11,430 nt of DNA from Elusimicrobiota bacterium (lineage in GTDB: Bacteria > Elusimicrobiota > Elusimicrobia > Elusimicrobiales > Elusimicrobiaceae), in NCBI GenBank assembly GCA_031258375.1, contig JAIRMX010000139.1, forward strand, positions 1 through 11,430, in the 5' to 3' direction. The translations under genes and the position numbers were made by a program. How positions within the stretch are numbered: the first letter of the stretch is position 1; each line of letters begins with the position of its first letter. Shown piece after piece: positions 7,002-11,430 of the stretch. The notes beneath the pieces are model-generated. The model saw only the letters and a list, made by a program, of their open reading frames with translations, did no database searches and was not told where the DNA came from.

Positions 7002-7027
7002 CCCTCTCCCTTTTTGATGGGAGAGGG
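7002..7027. repeat. GC-rich palindrome CCCTCTCCC / GGGAGAGGG
   Basis: This is a perfect 9-bp inverted repeat with an 8-base loop (TTTTTGAT), followed by GTGGGGTGG. It resembles the CCCTCTCCC-type intergenic palindromes scattered in many bacterial genomes. There is no T-run on either side, so it is not a classical terminator. Confidence 0.7.
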
Positions 7028-7103
7028 TGGGGTGGAGTAAAGAAGTTAAAAATAAAAGCAAAAATTAGTTTCTAATCAAGAAAATCGACGGAACCGGAGT
7101 CTT

Positions 7104-7121
7104 CTCCCTTTAGTAAAGGGG
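7104..7121 (-). repeat. Hairpin CCCTTT-AGT-AAAGGG related to the dispersed pilin element
   Basis: CCCTTT (7106-7111) and AAAGGG (7115-7120) form a perfect stem with a 3-base loop. It is the same type of hairpin as CTCCCTTT-ACA-AAAGGGAG in the two dispersed pilin-upstream repeats. Here it lies about 250 bases upstream of the pilin remnant on the minus strand, which suggests a decayed or partial third copy of that element. Confidence 0.5.
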
Positions 7122-7363
7122 ATTGCTCGTTATTTAGGGGCAAAACTTCGGTTTTTACGTCGTAAAAACATATAGATATTGTGTTTTACGACGATGTGTC
7201 TCTAAAAAGAAACCAATGCCGGAAACGCAGCATTGATGGATTCCTGCTGACGCATATTAACGTAAAAAACAACAAAAACTGTTAAGGCGGTTACATATTA
7301 TTTTTAAGAGTATGTATAGAATCTCTGAGCGAGATCTACAGGGTTTGTTGTCGCGCTGAGAGA
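7122..7363. other. Non-coding region downstream of pilin gene 2, with several hairpins
   Basis: No gene is supported here. CGTCGTAAAA (7158-7167) pairs with TTTTACGACG (7184-7193). The first arm is also part of a compact palindrome TTTTTACG-T-CGTAAAAA (7152-7168), so the two folds exclude each other. CAATGC (7214-7219) pairs with GCATTG (7230-7235). AATCTCT-G-AGCG (7320-7331) pairs with CGCT-G-AGAGATT (7354-7365) with one mismatch and overlaps the pilin 2 stop codon. None has a T-run on the minus strand, so a terminator for pilin 2 is not certain. Confidence 0.45.
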
Positions 7364-7864
7364 TTAATAACCTATATCGCTGCAAGTCATTTTAATTGGT
7401 GCTCTTGTCCCATTAACGCATTGCAGTATACCGTTTGATAATAATATTTGAAAGACGTAACAGCTGTTATTATCGGGTGCAAAGCTGTTGCCGACTTGGC
7501 AAGTTGAGCCCTTAATAGGCACTCCCATAAGAACTGTACCGGTGCCGTCAATTGCTATTTGCATTTTGTCGTTTTTTATCGCTGCATTGGTATTATTGTA
7601 ATCCTTAATTGTATATCCCGGAAAATCAAGCGATAATTTAGTAAAGTCAGTAGCGTATTCCCCGGTTATAAGCTGATATTCTTGTTCCGCCGTGTATAAA
7701 GCGCGCATCAAAGTTTGTATTTCCGCAGCGCGGCTACGTTCCACCGCTTTACGATATTGCGGCAGAGCAATAGCGGCAAGAATGCCGATAATTAATACTA
7801 CTACAAGCATTTCAATTAAAGTAAATGCTTTTTTATTTTTGATACTCCATAATACTATTCCCAT
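7364..7864 (-). CDS. Type IV pilin-like prepilin (gene 2)
   Basis: This 166-residue prepilin has the predicted cleavage A13|F14, then FTLIE with Glu at mature position 5, the helix MLVVVLIIGILAAIALPQYR with Gly14 and Pro22, and a globular part with four cysteines (122, 135, 149, 161). The likely product is a secreted or pilus-assembled pilin; no assembly genes are adjacent. The leader MGIVLWSIKNKKA is unusual: 13 residues, partly hydrophobic, with Ala rather than Gly before the cut. The only in-frame start is ATG 7864, with a weak GGGGA 9 bases upstream. The start region contains a 16-base imperfect tandem duplication, and the probable ancestral start (ATGG at 7850-7847) is out of frame. The first ~30 mature residues closely match pilin gene 1; the globular domains differ. 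Confidence 0.88.
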   Translation of the reverse strand: MGIVLWSIKNKKAFTLIEMLVVVLIIGILAAIALPQYRKAVERSRAAEIQTLMRALYTAEQEYQLITGEYATDFTKLSLDFPGYTIKDYNNTNAAIKNDKMQIAIDGTGTVLMGVPIKGSTCQVGNSFAPDNNSCYVFQILLSNGILQCVNGTRAPIKMTCSDIGY

Positions 7865-7878
7865 ATAATACTATCCCC
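7847..7878 (-). repeat. 16-base imperfect tandem duplication at the pilin 2 start
   Basis: On the minus strand the units GGGGATAGTATTATAT (7878-7863) and GGGAATAGTATTATGG (7862-7847) agree at 13 of 16 positions, including ATAGTATTAT exactly. The duplication supplies both the weak ribosome-binding site and the start codon used by pilin gene 2. Confidence 0.7.
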
Positions 7879-7881
7879 ATA

Positions 7882-7918
7882 CATAAAATAAGCCTTTGCA
7901 TACGCAAAGACTTTACTA
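7882..7918 (-). repeat. 37-base pilin-leader repeat, copy B, with hairpin
   Basis: This copy is identical to 6872-6908. The minus-strand hairpin AGTCTTTGC-GTAT-GCAAAGGCT lies at 7912-7891, starting 27 bases upstream of the pilin 2 start codon. Complete conservation contrasts with the diverged sequence on either side, so it was either copied recently or kept by selection. Confidence 0.85.
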
Positions 7919-7921
7919 TCT

Positions 7922-8167
7922 TTACAAACTAAAACAGCTAAATCTAAATTTGGGAATTAAGCAATATTCTCCCTTTTGTAAAGGGAGTGTCGATTTGGCG
8001 GCGAGGGATTTAATATAGTTGTTAGAACTGCCTTTAAATCTCTCTTCCGACTTATGAACTTTCGTCCCTAAGTCTACCTCTATATTTACGAAAGAGAGAA
8101 TAAAATCAGAAATTAATTTATATACAAACGGATACTCTTTCCTTAAGAAAAGGTTTTTATTTCCCAT
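7922..8167 (-). CDS. Doubtful small ORF, partly made of repeat sequence
   Basis: This 81-residue ORF starts with a good Shine-Dalgarno (AGGAG at 8179-8175, 7 bases before the ATG). Its first ~31 residues (MGNKNLFLRKEYPFVYKLIS and onward) are not repeat-derived and I do not recognise them. Residues ~32-67 are simply the translation of the dispersed repeat, and the rest runs into the pilin 2 leader region. It could be a small gene cut by repeat insertion, a chance ORF, or a leader. No signal peptide or known domain is apparent. I would treat it as a hypothetical or broken gene. Confidence 0.3.
   Translation of the reverse strand: MGNKNLFLRKEYPFVYKLISDFILSFVNIEVDLGTKVHKSEERFKGSSNNYIKSLAAKSTLPLQKGEYCLIPKFRFSCFSL
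7967..8074 (-). repeat. Dispersed structured repeat, copy 2, upstream of pilin gene 2
   Basis: This is the inverted copy of 1-110, and so has the same orientation relative to its pilin gene. It ends about 100 bases before that start codon. The CTCCCTTT-ACA-AAAGGGAG hairpin is unchanged. The GAAA-loop hairpin is kept with a G-U replacement (GGAC-GAAA-GTTC) and an outer GACTT/AAGTC stem. The GCCGC hairpin has decayed (GCCGCC-AAAT-CGAC). The central block GGAAGAGAGATTTAA and the block ATTAAATCCCTCGCCGC are identical. Confidence 0.8.
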
Positions 8168-8277
8168 AACAACACTCCTCTTATATTTTACAATATAATT
8201 ATTATGCCCGCAAATCGTTTCGCATGGTTTTTGTATAGGGCGGAAGCATCGCTCTATATGTGCAGGTATAATTCCCG
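8168..8277. other. Spacer downstream of ileS
   Basis: Apart from the promoter-like sequence at 8185-8213, nothing is seen. No stem-loop with a T-run follows the ileS stop on the minus strand, so read-through toward the pilin region is possible. Confidence 0.4.
8185..8213 (-). promoter_or_regulatory. Possible promoter between ileS and the small ORF
   Basis: On the minus strand TTGCGG (8213-8208) is followed, after 17 bases, by TAAAAT (8190-8185). The match to sigma70 hexamers is moderate. The expected start site would fall in or beside the AGGAG of the small ORF, so if used it more likely drives the pilin 2 region than that ORF. Confidence 0.3.
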
Positions 8278-11091
8278 TTAAGCGGAAACTTCAATGTTTT
8301 CTTTCTCCAAAACTTCGGCGCAGCGCCCGCAAATATCCGCGTATTTTTTATTTATGCCGATATCCTCTTTCCACTGCCAGCAGCGCTGGCATTTTTGCCC
8401 TTTTGCATGCTCGATTTTGACTTCGAGCTTTTCTTTGCCTTCTTCTTCGGCAATGGAAACGCTTGACACTATCGCGGCTTCCGGCCATATCGGCAGAGTG
8501 GACAGCAAAAATTCTTTGATTTCTTTTTCATTGGAATTGAAAATAACCGCCGCTTCCAAAGGCGCGCCGATAATACCAGCTTGACGCGCTTCTTCCAGAG
8601 CTTTTAAAACCGACGAGCGTATTTCCCGTATTTTATCCCATTTGTTTTCAATTTCGGCGGGCGCGTCGTAATAAACTTCTTTTGGAAATAAGGATAGGAA
8701 AACGCTTTCTTCCAAATTTGCTCCGCAGGGGAGTTTTTTAAGTTCCTGCCACGCTTCCTCGCAAGTGAAAGAAAGCACCGGCGCAAGCAGTTTGAGCAGG
8801 GTTATAACAATTTCGCAAAGAGCGGTCTGGGCGGAACGGCGCGCGGCGGCGGCGGCGCCCAAAGTGTAAAGGCGGTCTTTTGAAGCGTCAAGCATAAGTG
8901 AAGATAAATCCAAAATACAAAAATCCATTATTGCTTTGACGGCTTTGCGAAAGCGGAATTCTTTATAATCTTCCGTGACGTCTTTAACGAGGCGGTTGAG
9001 CCGCGCGAACATATATTTGTCAAGCTCGGCCAAATCTTCGCCGCGCGCGCGATGCTCTGCGGGATAATAATCGAATAAATTACCCAAAGCGTATCTTATC
9101 GTATTGCGTATTTTACGGTATGCGTCTATCGGCCCGTCGAGAATTTCTTTCGAAAGGCGCACGTCGTCGCCGTAATCCGCCATTGCAACCCACAAACGTA
9201 AAATATCCGCGCCGTAAGTATTTACGATATCGTCCGGTTCGACGCTGTTTCCGGCGGATTTATGCATGGCTTTGCCCTGCTGGTCTAAAATCATGCCGTG
9301 CGTGATTACCTTTTTGAACGGCGCGCCGCCCGCGACAACGGTAGAGGCTATAAGCGAAGTCTGAAACCAGCCTCTGTGCTGATCGGAGCCTTCAAGATAA
9401 ACGTCGCCCGGAAAAGGCAGTCCGCGGTGCATAAGAGATTCCCGCCACGAAACGCCGGAGTCAAACCAAACGTCCATTATATCCGTTTCTTTTTCAAAAT
9501 GTTTGCCGCCGCAGCCGCAGGCATAACCCTGCGGCAAAATCTGCTCTGCGGTTTGCTTAAACCAGAAATCGCTGTTTTCTTTTTTAGTGCGTTCGATTAT
9601 CAGCTTAAATAAATTTTTATCGTCTTGGAATTTCCCGCATTCTCTACAGTAAAAAACCATTATAGGCACGCCCCAGAAGCGCTGGCGGCTTAGGCACCAG
9701 TCCGGGCGCTGACGGAGCATGGATTTTATTCTGTTTTCGCTGCCGGCCGGATAGAATTTCGTCTTATCGGCTTCTTTGACGAGGCGCTGGCGCAAATTAT
9801 CTTTATCGATTGCCAAAAACCATTGCTCCGTAGCGCGAAATATTACGGGTTGTTTGCATCTCCAGCAATGCGGGTAGCTGTGCACAATTTCGGCGCGTTT
9901 TATAAGCGCGCCTTTTTTGTCAAGCGCGTCAATTATAACCGGATTTGCCTTAAAAATATTCATACCCGCGCACTGGCCGGCTTCTTTTGTAAAAACGCCT
10001 TTTTCATCGACGGGACAAAATATTTCAAGATGCCATTTTAGTCCGGCGTAAAAATCGTCTTCGCCGTGTCCGGGCGCGATATGAACTATTCCCACTCCGG
10101 TGTCCATAGCGACAAAATCGGTATTTATAATCGGATTTATTTTTCCGTTAAGAGGATGTTCGTATTTCATGCCGACCAAATCCGAACCTTTTACGATTTG
10201 CGCGTTTACGCCCGCAAGATTGACTTCTTTTAGAAAAATGTCGGCCAGTTTATCCGCGACGATTAAATAGCTGCCGTCGGACATAAGCATAACGCGATAA
10301 TTCTCGTCCGCGTTTACGGCGGCGGCCATATTTGCGGGTATCGTCCATGGAGTCGTAGTCCAAATCGCGATATAAAGCGGTTTATTCAAATCCAATTCTT
10401 TAAAAAAGGAAGGATTGGGTTGGGATATTTTGAACTTTAAGAAAATCGAGTTTGAAGTTTTATCGTGATATTCCGTCTCCGCGTCCGCAAGAGCGGTTTC
10501 GCAGTTGGGGCACCAATATATGGATTTCTTGCCTTTATAAACATAACCCTTTTCGTAAGCGTCAAAAAAAGATTCTATCGTCAGTCCCTCGTATATCGGG
10601 GACATAGTTAAATACGGGTTTTGCCAATCGCCCACGCCGCCAAGCCGTACGAAACCTTCGCGCTGCAAATTGACAAAGTTCTGCGCGAAACTCCGCGCTT
10701 TTTGGCGGAAGAAAGCAATATCCTTAATCTCTCTTTTATCTATTTTCATTTCTTTGATTAAAGCCTGCTCTATAGGCAGGCCGTGGCAGTCCCAGCCGGG
10801 GATATAAGGGCTTTTGAAACCCGTCATAAAATGAGATTTTACGACGATATCCTTTAACGTTTTATTCAAAGCGTGGCCTATATGTATAATGCCGTTGGCA
10901 TAAGGCGGGCCGTCGACGAGAGTAAAAACGGGGCGGTCTTTTGAGGCTTCAAGCATTTTTTCGTAAAGGTTTATATCGCGCCAAAATTCAAGCAGCTGCG
11001 GCTCTTTTTTTGGAAGGCCGGCGCGCATGGGAAAATCCGTTTTAGGCAGCAAAACCGTATTTGAATATTTATTTTTATTTTCTTTAGACAT
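8278..11091 (-). CDS. ileS: Isoleucyl-tRNA synthetase
   Basis: This 937-residue class I synthetase charges tRNA-Ile in the cytosol. The start at 11091 (MSKENKNKYSNTVLLPKTDF) aligns with bacterial IleRS. An in-frame extension to 11229 is rejected because it runs through a palindrome and AT-rich DNA. Signatures: D-G-P-P-Y-A-N-G-x-I-H-I-G-H (HIGH 70-73), P-G-W-D-C-H-G-L-P-I-E, the CP1 editing motif W-T-T-T-P-W-T (245-251), G-I-V-H-I-A-P-G-H-G-E-D-D, G-S-D-Q-H-R-G-W-F, the KMSKS-equivalent A608-M-H-K-S612, and a C-terminal zinc site (C901, C904, C921, C924). The catalytic second lysine (K611) of the KMSKS loop is kept, but the first Lys and the Ser are Ala and His. Length is normal for the bacterial type. 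A weak GGGG lies about 5 bases before the start. Confidence 0.97.
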   Translation of the reverse strand: MSKENKNKYSNTVLLPKTDFPMRAGLPKKEPQLLEFWRDINLYEKMLEASKDRPVFTLVDGPPYANGIIHIGHALNKTLKDIVVKSHFMTGFKSPYIPGWDCHGLPIEQALIKEMKIDKREIKDIAFFRQKARSFAQNFVNLQREGFVRLGGVGDWQNPYLTMSPIYEGLTIESFFDAYEKGYVYKGKKSIYWCPNCETALADAETEYHDKTSNSIFLKFKISQPNPSFFKELDLNKPLYIAIWTTTPWTIPANMAAAVNADENYRVMLMSDGSYLIVADKLADIFLKEVNLAGVNAQIVKGSDLVGMKYEHPLNGKINPIINTDFVAMDTGVGIVHIAPGHGEDDFYAGLKWHLEIFCPVDEKGVFTKEAGQCAGMNIFKANPVIIDALDKKGALIKRAEIVHSYPHCWRCKQPVIFRATEQWFLAIDKDNLRQRLVKEADKTKFYPAGSENRIKSMLRQRPDWCLSRQRFWGVPIMVFYCRECGKFQDDKNLFKLIIERTKKENSDFWFKQTAEQILPQGYACGCGGKHFEKETDIMDVWFDSGVSWRESLMHRGLPFPGDVYLEGSDQHRGWFQTSLIASTVVAGGAPFKKVITHGMILDQQGKAMHKSAGNSVEPDDIVNTYGADILRLWVAMADYGDDVRLSKEILDGPIDAYRKIRNTIRYALGNLFDYYPAEHRARGEDLAELDKYMFARLNRLVKDVTEDYKEFRFRKAVKAIMDFCILDLSSLMLDASKDRLYTLGAAAAARRSAQTALCEIVITLLKLLAPVLSFTCEEAWQELKKLPCGANLEESVFLSLFPKEVYYDAPAEIENKWDKIREIRSSVLKALEEARQAGIIGAPLEAAVIFNSNEKEIKEFLLSTLPIWPEAAIVSSVSIAEEEGKEKLEVKIEHAKGQKCQRCWQWKEDIGINKKYADICGRCAEVLEKENIEVSA

Positions 11092-11122
11092 AAATGCCCC
11101 GCAGTTTTTTAGGAATATATAA

Positions 11123-11128
11123 ATTATA
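11123..11128 (-). promoter_or_regulatory. Likely -10 element of ileS
   Basis: A perfect TATAAT on the minus strand lies about 32 bases upstream of the ileS start. The best -35 at 17-base spacing (TTTCGC) is poor. The leader would be about 25 bases long, too short for a T-box. Confidence 0.4.
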
Positions 11129-11167
11129 CAATATTGCGTCTGCGCGCGAAATACGGCATGTACAATT

Positions 11168-11180
11168 GGGGTCAGACCCC
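11168..11180. repeat. Palindrome GGGGTC-A-GACCCC
   Basis: This is a perfect 6-bp inverted repeat with a one-base centre, standing out in AT-rich DNA upstream of ileS and followed by a G-rich run (GAGGGGGGAGAGAGGGCG). Similar GGGGTC/GACCCC palindromes occur as dispersed intergenic repeats in many bacteria, often near REP-associated transposases; no such transposase is in this window. Confidence 0.6.
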
Positions 11181-11430
11181 GGCTGTAGACGAGGGGGGAG
11201 AGAGGGCGTTTTAAAAATGACCGACGCAAAAATACTTCGGTTTATCTCCGCCGCATAGTCTTATTAACATAGGCTTAACATTTATTTAATATTTTCTTAA
11301 TTAACATATGTTTTAATTAATTTTGAGACAGAAGGAAATAATATAAAAATAAATATTATATCAATATTTTGCCGAAATTAATAGTAAAAAGATATAGGAC
11401 CGGTCTTGTTGCACAATTAGGTAAATAAGT
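11181..11430. other. AT-rich non-coding end of window
   Basis: No supported gene. A long AT inverted repeat is centred on AACATATGTT (about 11302-11320, TTAATTAACATATGTTTTAA), and a short palindrome GACCGGTC is near the right end. These may belong to the regulatory region of a gene outside the window. Confidence 0.4.

Noticed and set aside
7122..7363. tRNA or small structured RNA gene between pilin 2 and the groEL side
   Set aside because: No cloverleaf, T-loop GTTCRA motif or CCA end could be found, only isolated hairpins.
1..8074. Repeat copies considered as a CRISPR array
   Set aside because: The copies are few, long, inverted and far apart, with no regular spacers and no cas genes.
8294..10041. 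Plus-strand open frames inside ileS
   Set aside because: They are antisense to conserved IleRS motifs and give Arg/Ala-rich translations without recognisable domains.
11092..11180. T-box or tRNA-like leader upstream of ileS
   Set aside because: The distance from the -10 to the start is only about 30 bases. No T-box core sequence or antiterminator is seen.
11092..11229. N-terminal 46-residue extension of ileS (start at 11229)
   Set aside because: It translates through the GGGGTC palindrome and the -10-like TATAAT. The start at 11091 fits the IleRS family.

Overview
The window looks like a piece of a bacterial chromosome from an AT-rich, Gram-negative-type organism. The best guess is a member of the Elusimicrobiota (Endomicrobium/Elusimicrobium-like). 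The clues are the two prepilin genes with the N-terminal pattern FTLIE-LLVVV-IIGILAAIALPQYR-AV--SR, the moderate AT-richness with AT-rich spacers, and the pairing of housekeeping genes with scattered pilin cassettes. This assignment is inference from protein style, not from a marker comparison.

Layout, left to right. (1) 1-645: a structured dispersed repeat (1-110) directly upstream of a type IV pilin-like gene. (2) 876-4468: a tight plus-strand three-gene cluster, made of a small protein with two tandem PC4-like nucleic-acid-binding repeats, a Hanks-type Ser/Thr kinase with about eight C-terminal membrane segments, and a PP2C-type phosphatase overlapping the kinase gene by 16 bases. Together they form a reversible phosphorylation module plus a possible DNA/RNA-binding target or partner. 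(3) 4687-6842: the groES-groEL chaperonin operon, with a strong sigma70-type promoter, a CIRCE-like but diverged operator lying on the -10 region, and a clean intrinsic terminator. (4) 6794-8277: a minus-strand accessory patch. It holds a decapitated pilin gene remnant (start codon, ribosome-binding site and leader only) abutting the groEL terminator, palindromic repeats, a complete second pilin gene, a second copy of the dispersed repeat, and a doubtful small ORF partly built from that repeat. (5) 8278-11091: ileS on the minus strand, then about 340 bases of AT-rich non-coding DNA with one GC-rich palindrome.

How the parts relate. The chaperonin operon and ileS are ordinary housekeeping genes. 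The pilin loci appear to be mobile or duplicating cassettes: both intact pilin genes carry the same ~110-base element upstream, and the remnant at 6856 shares an identical 37-base leader segment, containing a 9-bp hairpin, with the intact pilin gene 1010 bases away. The most unusual things here are the pilin leader elements, the pilin remnant, the tandem-PC4/kinase/phosphatase cluster, and the altered groESL operator. No rRNA, tRNA, CRISPR array or transposase gene was recognised.
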